NCBI GenBank assembly: GCA_963971405.1 | Contig: OZ020491.1 | Location: 20,516,855-20,580,854, forward strand | Length of the DNA: 64,000 nt | Source: Psococerastis gibbosa | Lineage: Eukaryota; Arthropoda; Insecta; Psocodea; Psocidae | Direction: 5' to 3' | Shown: one piece after another, positions 31,383 through 41,858 of the stretch | Numbering within the stretch: the stretch's first letter is position 1 | Layout: each line of letters opens with the position of its first letter | The notes under the pieces: model-generated | Told to the model about the DNA's origin: nothing | The model's input: only the letters and a program-made list of their open reading frames with translations | Database searches by the model: none | Program-made: the position numbers and the translations under genes

Positions 31383-34300
31383 GTATAAAGTTTTAAACAT
31401 TTTCAGGCCAAGAGTTAAACAATAAGGATTTGTTCCATTAAAATCCAACCATGACTTTGACAAGATATTGTACTGTATATCCTACACAGCACATATGTAG
31501 CTAATAAACCGATAAACATTTTAAAATTATTAGCCTAAACATTTTTGGTTAGTTACTATTCATTAAGAACTTTTCATGGACCCATTTATAGTGGCCCATA
31601 GGTCGATTGCCAATGACCCCATGGAATTCGGGCATTACTTGCATTGTTTCCCTATGAATTTTTGGCCATTGACAAACTGGCATACGTTCTCGATGTCAAC
31701 CTACACCGGCTTCAAGCGATAATGCACAAGCTGACCATTAATGCAATGAAACAGGCGAAAGCATGACTTAACCAAGTACAGTACAGTCTTTTTTGTGCAA
31801 AAATTTTAAAAAAATTAAAATGCCTGGAAACAATTTAATTTTTAAAATATATAGTCTTGTAAATAATCAAAATACGTGCAGGGACATCATCTCTCTATCT
31901 ATCCTACTAGGTGTACCTATAACTTTAAATCTGAGGAGTGTCCAGCCCGTAGGAAATTGGCAGCCCGTAATTTAATACTTTTTATTTCTTATTAAATTAA
32001 CTGAGCATGTTATTAAAGATTTGGCTCATCAAAGTTGTAGCAAAGTTGTAGAAGACTACTTCATGCATAATATTATAAGATATTTTTAATTTTCGAAATT
32101 GTAGCTTTTTCAGAAACATGCAAATATTGTATAAACAATAACTTTTCACGTATTATAGATTTTATAAAAAAAAACTACAATTTCGAAAACTATAATTACC
32201 TTATTATATGATGGATGAAGTAGTCTTCTACCACTTGGATGAGCCATATCTTTAATAACATGCTTAGTTAATTAAATAATAAATAAAAAGTGTTAAATTT
32301 CGGGCTGCCACTTTCCTACGGGCTGTACACTCTTAATTTTAATTATTATTTCTAATTTTCCTAACTGTTGTTTCTATTTCCAGAGAGCAAGAATTGGTCA
32401 GCATCAAGTAAGTACAAAAGAGAAAAAAAAACGTTAATTCGTCTTGTTTTGAATTAGTAGGCTATTACATGTAAAAAAAAAATAATAATAATAATAATAA
32501 TTGCAGATTATACCTCAATCAGTCACTTGAAATTTTACATTCAAACCACTGCCATTGCTAAGTAATACGTACTGCAAGTTGTATAGGCCCAGTAATGCAT
32601 TAGTAATTCACAGTACATAAGCTCCCACTTATACAATATAGGCGTTGTTTTACATATGAAAGCCAGTTACAGGAATATTTGTAAAAGTTAATAATTTATA
32701 TGTTTATATAATAAATATAATTTATATAATATACATATAATTTTTGCTTTCCAATTTATACGTAGTATAAGGAAAGGTTTGTGATGGTCGAAATTTTCGA
32801 TTCCGAGATTTTACCGGATTTACACGTTTTGAGGTCCCAGGAACCAAAAAAAGTGGTTTTTACGAAATGTCTGTCTGTCGGTGCATCGATTTCCGGGCAA
32901 ACTACTTGGTCGATTTAGATGAAATTTAGCATGTAGGTTTACAAAAATCATACCTCGGGACCATTTTTTGCTTTCCAATTTATACGTAGTATAAGGAAAG
33001 CTTTGTGATGGTCGAAATTTTCGATTCCGAGATTTCAACGGACTTACACGTTTTGAGGTCCCAGGAACCCAAAAAAGTGGTTTTTACGAAATGTCTGTCT
33101 GTCTGTCTGTGCATCGATTTCCGGGCAAACTACTCGGTCGATTTTGATGAAATTCGGCATGTAGGTTCACAAAAATCATACCTCGAGACCATTTTTTTAT
33201 TTGGGGCTAACTCAATTTGGGGGGGGGGGGGGTTTCATTCTCAAAAAACTCCAAAAAAACTAAAAAAAAAAATTATTTCTCAAAAACGGCTCCAACGATT
33301 TCTTTTAAATTCACATATATTCTAGTCCTTCTTAATGTTGATAAAATGCGGGGGGTCGCTTACCCCTTGATAGTTTGCTTCTGGGGGTAAAAAAATAAAA
33401 ATAACTTAATTTTAATGAAAAATGACTAAAAAATAATATTTCTGTGAAACTTTTCTATCGATGATTTCTACATTCAGGCATGTTTTAGGTGTTAAGTTGA
33501 GTAACGAAACCGGACAGTTGGCTTGCTCAAAAACCTATTTGCTTTTGCGCAAAAAATTTTTTTTAAAAAAATGATAGAAACTTCACGCTGAAATGCATTG
33601 CCTGCCCTGCCATTATTACTGTGTTGTAATGTGTTTTAAATATATTGAGGTTACCTCACCTCCAGTGACGTCAGGTGGACACCCCCCCCCCCCCCGAGAT
33701 ATCCGAAATTTAACCGTAGGAAAATTATTTACCATGAAATTATTCATTTTCTCTCCCTACTAATTGATAAATTGGAAAGCATGTTCGAGTAAACTCGGAC
33801 CGGTTCTTTTATTTTGGGCCAATTCAATTTGGGGGGTTTTATTCTCAAAAAACTCCAAAAAACGTCTAAAAAAATTATTTCCCAAAAACGGCTCAAACGA
33901 TTTCTTTTAAATTCTCATATATTGTAATCGTTATTAATGTTGACAAAATGCGAGGGGTCGCTTGCCCCTTGATAATTTGCTTCTGGGGGTAAAAAAATTA
34001 AAATAAGTAAATTTTAATGAAAAATTACTAAAAAATAATTTTTCTGCGAAACCTTTCTATCGATGATTTCTACCTTCAGGCATGTTTTAGGTGTTAAATT
34101 GAGTAACGAAACCGGATAGGTTGCTTTCCCAAAAAAATATTTGGTTTTGCACAAAAATTTATTTTTTGAAAAAATTCGCGCTCAAATGCATTGCATGCCC
34201 CGTCATTCTTGCAGTGTGGTAATTAATGTGTTGGTCTTATCTATCTAGAAGTTATCTCACTTCAAGTGACGTCAGGTGGACAACCCCCCCCCCCCGAGAT

Positions 34301-37300
34301 TTCGGAAATTTAACCACTGGAAAATTATTTACCATGAACTTACTCATTTTCTAATGTCTCTACTAATGTTGATAAATTGGAAAGCATGTTCGAGTAAACT
34401 CGGACCGGTTCTTTATAATATTATGTATAATTTCATGAAGTGAGCAAATTTACGATGTAGTAGTCACGTCATTTGTATAATATACTGCACATCTTCGATA
34501 ATTTTTCACAAATCTCAAATTATGTTTACAATTTCATACAGTATGCAACTGCAAAATACCGTAAGCACAATACAAATTATTTAATACTAAATCATTATTA
34601 ATTAGGCTACATTAAATTTAATCTGTTTTATGTTCAGTTCCATCGACCCTCATCCATTGCAGCACCACCTATAGTAAGTACATAAGCAAGACTCTTAAAT
34701 AATTATGTCTTGACATTAATACAATATACTGTAGTTCTTTGATAATATTTCACAAATCTCAAATTAAATTTTCCATTTCATACAGTATGCAATGCAAAAT
34801 ACTGTAAGCACGATTCAGTTCTTATAAATTATTTAACAACAAAAAATTATTATTAATAATAACCAAAATTAGAGAATATGGAAAAAACTGGGCTTGGCGG
34901 GATTCGAACCCACGATCTACGCCTAACCAGGGCGTCGTCTGGACGCTATGACGACGCCCCGGTTAGGCGTAGATCGTTCGAATCCCGCCAAGCCCAGTTT
35001 TTTCCATATCCTGTATGTGCAATGTCGGTTATAACGAGGAGGTTACATCTTCAACCAAAGTTAATTTTATGTCAGTGTTATATATACCATATAGTCTAAT
35101 ACTACAATGCATACAATAACCTTAAATTTAATTTGTTTTATGTTCAGTTCCAACCACCCTCATCAGGAATTAATCCGGGACCACCTGAAGTAAGTAGCCT
35201 ATGGGCAATACTTTTAAACCTATGCAGTAAAACAATAACCTAATTTTACCCCGTTTCCCCACAGAAAAAAAATCTAAGATTTTTCTTTAGAACGATACCC
35301 GGAATGTTTATGTTTAAGTATATGATTTAAATCTGTATTTAAGTATTACACTTTCCAATTTTTCTTTTTCCCTTATTTATTGAATCGCTCCCATATTCGA
35401 GTGTGTAATAGAGGGGATTAGGCACGGTACATTGTCACAGTAACTAAGTTCAAGTGCCCAGCTTTTGAACCGCCCAGTGCATTGCAAAACCTGCTGTATT
35501 ACTAGTATTACTGTATTCAAGGCCGCAGCCAAGGTGGGGTTCAAACCCCCCCCCCCTCCCGAAATTAAATGGCTTGATACTAACTTAGATAGAATCGGAT
35601 TTTGAGAGGAAAAAAAACACTATGTAGTAGTAGAATGGTTGGACAAAGTCCCAGGCCACGGTGTGGGCCCGTAGGACAGACTATGTAATATCCAATGAAA
35701 TTTCTGAACCCCCCCCCCCCCCCCGAAAAAAAATCCTGGCTACGGCCTTGATTGTTTCTTTTCTCTTTTCACTTTTCTTGATGCGAACTGTACTAACTAC
35801 AATGGGTTTAGGCTTGTCCTTATTTTTTGAATCGATTCTAAAGCAGCATTCTTCAATATCCACATTTGCCAAAACAACGCCCAGCTCTTTTGTAACACAT
35901 TGTATTTTCAGCTGTAATAAATCATTGTCTTCGTCTTCACTTTGCGGCAGGTTGTGGATTTCAATAATTTTCACACGGGCTTGCTGTTGAAGGTCTTGGA
36001 GCTCGTTTTCTAATCTCTTTATTTTATCATCCCTCTTTACTAAGGCACTATATACCCGGGCATTGTCATCCGCCATTTTGTATCCTATAATTCCTATATG
36101 GTAAGTATTATAAGAAAGTAAAATATTAAAAATAACGAAAACACGTTTTAGTATTTTTTTTATTCAGCATTTCCCTAATTGGTAGAACGTTTGTTTAAAA
36201 TAATAATAAATAAACAACGATAAATTTCTAAAAATAAATAGGTAAACACCCAATGCTTTGCTTATACACCAAACTTAAAATTGATACAAAATGGCGGTTG
36301 ACAATACCTGTCTAATATAGACTCTTATATCTCTATATACTCTTTACCAGTTCCTTTGCCATTGTATTCATGAAACATTCTAGGAGTTTGCTCATTCTGC
36401 CTTGCCACTGTAATAGCTTGTCTATCTTTTCTTCCGTAGATATTTGTTCGTTTTCCTCACGCTCTGATGCAGACCCATTTCTGTTTTGCATCTTTAGACT
36501 TTGCTTTGTACGTTCTCATGGATAGATTTGAACATTCTAGATGATACGCACCGCCGCACTTTCCTTAGGCGCCCATTCCACCGACCGGCTAGGGCTATTT
36601 ACAAAAACGGCGACGTGGTTGCAGACATTGAAGAATTAGGTGGCGATTCCACCGACCTCGCATTCCAGAATGCAAATGACATTGACGGAAATTAGAATTT
36701 TTCTTTTTATAGAAATCTATTAAAATGTTTGTACTTAACATATCCCATGACGCCATTTTTTAATTTAAGTTTGTTTGCTTGTGATTTTACTGTATGATCA
36801 TTGATCAATTTTAACTATGGCATAGAGGAAAATAAACATTTCCGTCAATTCTGCAATGCGAGGTCAGTGGAAACGCCACCTAAGTCTTGAATGTCTGCTA
36901 CCACCTCACCGTTTTTGTAAATAGCCCTAGCCGGTCGGTGGAATGGGCGCCATAGCATCGTACTAGGATGGCCTCATCATGGATTCCATCTTTACATCGC
37001 CTACACTTCATTGTATAGGCAGTTATTGTGTAGTGTCGGTTAAAATTGAAGTTGAAATTGCTGCTTTTCACGTAAGTTTAATTTACAATACCTTTACGGT
37101 TGAGAATTTCACTCCTTACTTCACTGTATACTGTTTCGGCGAAAAAATATATAGTCTACAAAACGTATGACTTGCACACAGCGGCCATTTTTTATAATAA
37201 TAATAATGTATAGGTACCGTAATAATAATAAATATTTAATGTAATAAGATACTTTTTTCCAGTTATTCACTCCTTCGATTTACGATGAAGAATATGAGGA

Positions 37301-40300
37301 GGATGAAGATCGATATGTTCCTCCGATTGGATCGGGTCCTTTTGAAGTATGTAATACAATAAGATATAATATTATTATTTAGGCTCAAACCGCTTAAATT
37401 TACTATTTAAATAATGAACTCATGCTGGGCCAAAATTACCATAGGTTTAACGTGTACGGCATGTTTATTGTACTGATTACTTGGGATGCATTGTATACAG
37501 TCCAACTTGGTTAAAACAGTTTCTTGTATAAGATTTAAACCAGTACTGTATAATATACGTGTACGGCATGTTAATTGTTATACTGAATACGTTGGATACA
37601 TTTTACAGTATAATTTGGTTAGTACTACAAAGTTAAAACCGTTTTTTTTTTGGGGGTACTAAGATTTAAACAGTACTGTATAGTATACAGCAGTACATGA
37701 CTACGCATAACTTTAACGAGTCGCAATATAATCATTGTTTTAATTTCATTTTTTAACAGGCCGAATTGACTCCTGCTGAGCTTGCAGTAAGTAAAAATTG
37801 AAAAATTCAAGTCATAGGCATAAGATAATAAAACACAATATTAACTTAATAGACAACCTTATTGTCCTTATGTAAGGATCAAATCTAAAAAAAATAAGAC
37901 CAAAATGAACGAGAGACTGAGAGTGGGCTCTGCTAACCTTTCTAGACTCTTGAGTGTAGACTGCTATTCCGATATATCTCCAAATCGTCGTGTTACGCCT
38001 CTTCTTGGCCTAGGCTCAGGGCTGAGGACAGACGACAAACTTCTGCTGTGTAAATGTTATATCGGTCGTCACGTATGTCCTTAGCCATAATGTATAAATC
38101 ACGAACCTTGGGTTCGAAGAAGTATAGAGTCTAGAGAGAGTGTGGAGAGTCTAGAGAGAGTCCAGAGTGAGAACTACGTAGACAGAACTGATTCACTGTG
38201 TGAGTTGATACACGGTGCAAGTAGGAGTAAGCTCCTATGGATGTATGAGTAAGTACGTTATCATGTAGCCCTTATGTAACTAAGTTGCCCCCCCCCCCCA
38301 AAATTCATTATGTTGTCCCTTGTCCCTTAAGTCCTTCCTAAGTTATTATGTAGTATTAATGTTAAGTGTATTAATATAATATAAGGTATTTGGTACTTTG
38401 GTACCATCCTATAAGCTTATATATAATTCCCCTCTCATAAGTCAACTCTGAATACTCTAATCTATAGAAGGTCCCAATTAGTGGTATTCGGAGTGTGACA
38501 CGTCGCTAAACCCAAGTTCAATCAATCAAATTTGAAATTTTGTCAGTCATACCATAAGAGTCAGACCACTACTGAAATAGTAATGTTTTTAGGCGGCTAT
38601 TCATTCCATTTGTCAATATTCCGTCATTTGTGCATAAATAATCGATGAGATTTTGGTTTTTATTAGGCCTATATGTTTTTAGTACCTTTAGTATAGAGTA
38701 AAAAAAACTCATCAATTATTGAAGCACAAATGACGGATTATTGACAAGTGGAATAGCCGCCTTAGCAAGAGATTAGACTAACCAAATTATTAATTTTATT
38801 GTTTTCCATTCCTCGCAATTGGGTACCTAATCATACACTATTCTCGTAGTTTTTTAAACCCCGACATGATTAACAGTACGAGTAATATACTGTGTGTAGG
38901 GTATTAATAAATAATTCTCATGTCTACAGAAATACTGCAAGTTTGTACCATTCGACAGTGTTTGTGGAAAAAACAAGAAGGTAATTATGTGACTAAAATC
39001 AATTCATTAGCTATAAATTTGTACGTTAGGTACTCGTAGGCTACATGTTTATTGCTACAAGACTAATAAGTAAAAAAACGTATGAAACAAACAAGCATAT
39101 TTCAAGCCAAAAGGTATGGTGCGGTTCTATAGTAAATATCATATCATATCAACAATTCCCAACCCCAAATGTTCCTGAGAATGTGCTTGGGGAGGGAACA
39201 TACCATAATAGACTAAATTCAATTCCATAACAATAACAAATGGATAGGATATTGCAAAAAAGGAGAAATAGATAAGTAGTTAATTCAGAAGATTACATGA
39301 TATACCTATTTGCTAATATTTGGATTTGAGTGATTACTTTTAGGGTGTACAGCCCGAAATTTAATAGGACGTTAATGCACGTTAATTAAGATGGCCGCAT
39401 TTTTGCCTGCTCCATTTAGTTTATTTAATAACGACGGCAGTTACTCTTCTAATGAACAAACCAGCACAGTGCCATCTGCATAATAACGCACATTGCTGAC
39501 AAGTTCTCCATTGACTTGCGTCTTCTGCACGTTAATTAAGATGGCCGCATTTTTGCCTGCTCCATTCAGTTTATTTAATAACGACTGCAGTTACTCTTCT
39601 AATGAACAAACCAGCACAGTGCCATCTGCATAATAACGCACATTGCTGACAAGTTCTTCACTGACAACAATGCCTGTCATCATCCGCTCAGCATACACGT
39701 TGAACAGGGTAACTGACGACAGTAACACACATCCCTGCCTGACGCCCCGCTTAATGAGTATTTGATAGGAGTTAACTGTTTAATTATCGTATCATTCGGT
39801 GCACAGAGCGTCTACACAAGTTTCCACTAGAATAGGTAATCAATCAGCCATACGACAATTACAAAATATCGCATGGTTTTTTGCTTTCAGAGGCTTAGCG
39901 GTCCCATTAACATTAACGCACACAGGCGATTCATCGCAAAAGTAAGTAAAACTATGAAATACGGTCACAGCTTCTTTTTGAAATTTAGACTTTATTTGCC
40001 ACACCGCCCCCCCCCCCCCTCTCCCTCCTTTGGACGCCCGTGATCACCTATTGTAGGTTTTTCAAAAATTCAAAATAAGGCTAGCCTACATTAAAGTAAC
40101 TTGTCGACCTTATCGCCTTAATAAATGTTTTTCCGGGGTATATTTGAAAACATTGGGGATCTCGCCAAGAGAATTTTTTTAAAATTACTACACATCAAGA
40201 AACCATAGATTTTTTGGCCCACTTTTTTAATAAAGTAACCACGCAATCGAAGTAGGGAGGTTTGACGCATTTTGCAAGCAGGTCTCCCCCGAAGAAAAAT

Positions 40301-41442
40301 TTTGAAAAAATAGGTCAGAAATATTGGGGTTTTAATAAGCATTTTGAGTAATGTATTTTTGTGAATGTACTCGGTCAATATGTTGATTTTCTTCATGTAA
40401 AATAAGCAAACTAAGAATTAATGTCCCTTTCATCATTGTGAATACTATGACTTTAGCCTCCAAAACGTCTTTGTCACCAGAAATCCTGGGGGGGGGGGCT
40501 ACGGGTGGACCCCTAGGACCCCCCTATTTACGCCAATGAAAGGAAATTATATAAGTTTTGGCACAGGATCTAGCCATTGCTCATTTACACATTGTATGGC
40601 CGGCAATACAAATAAATTAAACCCTGTCCGTTATTTTATTTTAATTGCGTTATTATTTTTCTTCCAGATATTTTGCATTATATTTCCATCCATCACCTAC
40701 TGCAGTCCCCACGTAAGCAAGTTTTTAAATGTGTGAATTCACAGACGTGTGCGGTAGACTAATTCTTGTTGGTTAAAAATGTTTCCGTTGTGTCCACAAT
40801 AAGGGCAGATTTAAAAAGAAAAGAAATTACGACTAAGGTAGGCTACTTGGCACCATACTGGCCAGAGTTCTTGGCTAGTTCACGCATCAGCTGCTAGATG
40901 ACAGTTACCAGTTTTTAAAAAAAAAACTACATCATGATTCTACAGTAGGCCTACATGGGTATTAATGTGGACCCTACAGATCTAGTTTGCGGTCGGAGAC
41001 GTGTCGCAACTCGACACAAGTACCTATTAGGTGACTTAGTGAGGCGATTGAAGAGGTTAATCGGATACATTCATTTTGAATTGTTTGTATGCGATTTAAC
41101 CTTTTTTTTAAATAAAAAAATAAATAAAGTTTACTTCCTAATTGTTTAAAATATTAAAATGCATAGTAAATTATCAAACCAGTAAGGTATATACAAGATC
41201 AAACTGAAATTGTAAGTGATACCAACTTATTAATTTTTAATTTTCCCTTAAAATTGCGCCCTTTGGACTTGGTCATGACCTAGGTTGTCCTAATGGGAAA
41301 TCCGTATCAGCGGATGGCCTTGGTCAGTTTATGACAGATATGTCTATAATGGGGCCATTGGTATAGTTTTAGAAGATTGAAAAGTCTGAGAATTTTTATG
41401 TAATAATGGAAATATCATTTCTTACAGGAAAAACCGTTCTAA
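31308..41442 (+). CDS. Secreted micro-exon gene (ten phase-0 exons, 149 aa predicted)
   Basis: Proposed exons: 31308-31382, 32384-32407, 34638-34673, 35148-35189, 37263-37346, 37760-37786, 38930-38980, 39891-39941, 40668-40712 and 41428-41442. Every coding length is a multiple of three, every junction is phase 0, and every acceptor and donor is canonical. Most acceptors have good pyrimidine tracts and most donors read gtaagt. The product is a signal peptide (core VLVIGLISLA), a short basic piece, two Pro/Ser-rich repeats (FHRPSS, FQPPSS), an acidic stretch (EEYEEDED), then two C-x3-P-x4-C segments (Cys 99/108 and 133/142). It ends EKPF-stop. No homologue is recognised. The architecture resembles schistosome micro-exon genes; a role as a secreted variable peptide is inference. 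Additional or skipped exons are possible. Confidence 0.72.
31933..32334. repeat. Family I foldback element
   Basis: Starts aggagtgtccagcccgtagg and ends with its complement cctacgggctgtacactct. The interior is inverted around tttataaaa. It sits in intron 1 of the micro-exon gene. Confidence 0.7.
32384..32407 (+). CDS. Micro-exon gene exon 2 (24 nt)
   Basis: Between tttctatttccag and gtaagt; encodes RARIGQHQ. Confidence 0.65.
32744..34410 (+). mobile_element. Family A element split by another family A copy
   Basis: The host copy consists of 32,744-32,966 and 33,807-34,410. The left part stops in the poly-T after cctcgggacca and the right part resumes with ttttattttgggcc, the next block of the family. 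The inserted copy is 32,967-33,806. Confidence 0.7.
32967..33806 (+). mobile_element. Family A element, inserted copy
   Basis: Full-length copy from tgctttccaatttatacg to actcggaccggtt, with (gtct)n and two homopolymer tracts. Nested in an older family A copy. Confidence 0.7.
34638..34673 (+). CDS. Micro-exon gene exon 3 (36 nt)
   Basis: Between tttatgttcag and gtaagt; encodes FHRPSSIAAPPI. Duplicated relative of exon 4. Confidence 0.7.
34876..35009. repeat. Palindrome of two tRNA-like 3' halves
   Basis: 134 bp. The left arm is the inverted and the right arm the direct copy of a tRNA-like 3' half (ggcgggattcgaac, gttcgaatcccgcc). Relatives with a fuller tRNA shape are at 60,645 and 61,092. 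Followed by a SINE body at 35,028-35,100. Confidence 0.7.
35148..35189 (+). CDS. Micro-exon gene exon 4 (42 nt)
   Basis: Between tttatgttcag and gtaagt; encodes FQPPSSGINPGPPE. Lies exactly 510 bp after exon 3 with duplicated flanks. Confidence 0.7.
35518..35750. mobile_element. MITE (CAAGGCCG ends) inserted in LINE ORF1
   Basis: 233 bp, with inverted ends CAAGGCCGCAGCC / TGGCTACGGCCTTG and paired poly-C runs. Its right end abuts the truncated LINE ORF1 on the minus strand. Confidence 0.65.
35751..36076 (-). mobile_element. LINE ORF1-like fragment
   Basis: The minus frame from ATG 36076 reads MADDNARVYSAL, then a coiled-coil stretch (KIKRLENELQDLQQQ), then IEIHNLP ... DIEECCFRI ... KPKPIVVSTVRI. 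This resembles the coiled-coil plus RNA-binding ORF1 proteins of L1/Tx1-type non-LTR elements. It is interrupted by the MITE at 35,750. The upstream 36,085-36,325 segment is repeated at 53,096-53,310 and looks like its leader. Confidence 0.65.
36568..36951. mobile_element. Family B foldback MITE
   Basis: 384-bp palindrome GGCGCCCATTCC ... GGAATGGGCGCC with TTA left and ATA right. It lies in intron 4 of the micro-exon gene. Confidence 0.78.
37263..37346 (+). CDS. Micro-exon gene exon 5 (84 nt)
   Basis: Acceptor acttttttccag, donor gtatgt. The acidic exon, with YDEEYEEDEDRY and a Pro/Gly end. Confidence 0.72.
37760..37786 (+). CDS. Micro-exon gene exon 6 (27 nt)
   Basis: Acceptor cattttttaacag, donor gtaagt; encodes AELTPAELA. 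Confidence 0.7.
37991..38500. mobile_element. Solo LTR with 5-bp target duplication
   Basis: 510 bp starting TGTTACGCC and ending GTGTGACA (TG...CA). The direct repeat CGTCG is on both flanks (37986-37990 and 38501-38505). Internal TATA-like tgtataaatc and an agagtctagagagag tandem are present. No internal coding region remains. Probably from a Ty3/gypsy-type element; the class is inferred only from size and target length. Confidence 0.75.
38592..38761. mobile_element. Short GGCGGCTATTC palindromic MITE
   Basis: 170 bp, GGCGGCTATTCATTCCA ... gtggaatagCCGCC with TTA on both flanks. Its end is the same as 26,855-27,589. Confidence 0.75.
38930..38980 (+). CDS. Micro-exon gene exon 7 (51 nt)
   Basis: Acceptor ctcatgtctacag, donor gtaatt. 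Encodes a C-x3-P-x4-C unit (CKFVPFDSVC) followed by a basic tail. Confidence 0.72.
39377..39760 (-). mobile_element. LINE reverse transcriptase fragment with internal duplication
   Basis: The minus frame shows GVRQGCVL and RYYADGTVL, the positions of the fingers/palm motif and the YADD box in non-LTR reverse transcriptases; here the catalytic box is altered. A 150-bp unit is repeated in tandem (39377-39526 and from 39527). Confidence 0.65.
39891..39941 (+). CDS. Micro-exon gene exon 8 (51 nt)
   Basis: Acceptor ttttgctttcag, donor gtaagt; encodes RLSGPININAHRRFIAK, basic and Cys-free. Confidence 0.7.
40000..40530. repeat. G/C-run MITE relics
   Basis: Poly-C at about 40,007-40,019, poly-G at about 40,489-40,498 and the gcattttg...tttgaaaaaataggtc internal block seen at 16,800-17,000. 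Confidence 0.45.
40668..40712 (+). CDS. Micro-exon gene exon 9 (45 nt)
   Basis: Acceptor tttttcttccag, donor gtaagc. A second C-x3-P-x4-C unit (CIIFPSITYC). Confidence 0.7.
41428..41442 (+). CDS. Micro-exon gene exon 10, terminal coding part
   Basis: Acceptor catttcttacag, then four codons (EKPF) and TAA. A candidate AATAAA lies at 41,656-41,661. Confidence 0.6.
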   Translation, partial: EKPF

Positions 41443-41450
41443 CATTCACT

Positions 41451-41738
41451 CTAATTTATTGCCCCACCCTCTAATATTTCGGTCACGAAAAAGAAATCCG
41501 CTTCGGGCACCAGTTTGGGTGCCGGTACATATTGACCCAACAGACAATTAGCCCGTAATTTGATTAGGGCTGCAGCATTATTTAAACTTGCAGTGGGTAA
41601 ATTGGCTATTTTCTCAAACTGTTCAGGACGTAATATGCCGGGGTTGATTTTAATTAATAAATAATATTGGTAAAATTGTTTTAGAACCGTCATGATCATG
41701 CCTATGACGGCATCAGAACTAGATACTTCGAGTCGCAC
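41451..41738 (-). CDS. Unidentified 95-aa reading frame
   Basis: Continuous frame on the strand opposite the micro-exon gene 3' region, with a hydrophobic first half (VIGMIMTVLKQFYQYY) and no recognised motif. It could be a mobile-element remnant or chance. I see no splice or promoter support. Confidence 0.2.
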   Translation of the reverse strand: MRLEVSSSDAVIGMIMTVLKQFYQYYLLIKINPGILRPEQFEKIANLPTASLNNAAALIKLRANCLLGQYVPAPKLVPEADFFFVTEILEGGAIN

Positions 41739-41858
41739 GTAAGTAATTAAAAATAAACTAAAATGTACTTGGATCTCGCGTGAAAATATCTAATAAACTG
41801 TTGGTAAATACAGTCTTATAAAGGTTTCGACAAACAACTCAAATTATGAATCTGCAGT

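Larger units (their letters stand above)
34450..35189 (+). repeat. Tandem duplication around micro-exons 3 and 4
   Basis: The block cacaaatctcaaatta...tttcatacagtatgca...ttttatgttcagttcca...gtaagta occurs twice (about 34,485-34,680 and 34,740-35,195). The second copy carries a SINE-derived palindrome insertion, so the paired micro-exons are 510 bp apart. Confidence 0.75.

Noticed and set aside
35681..35750. Glycine-rich end of the ORF1-like frame
   Set aside because: It is translation of a poly-C run in the MITE, not part of the LINE protein.
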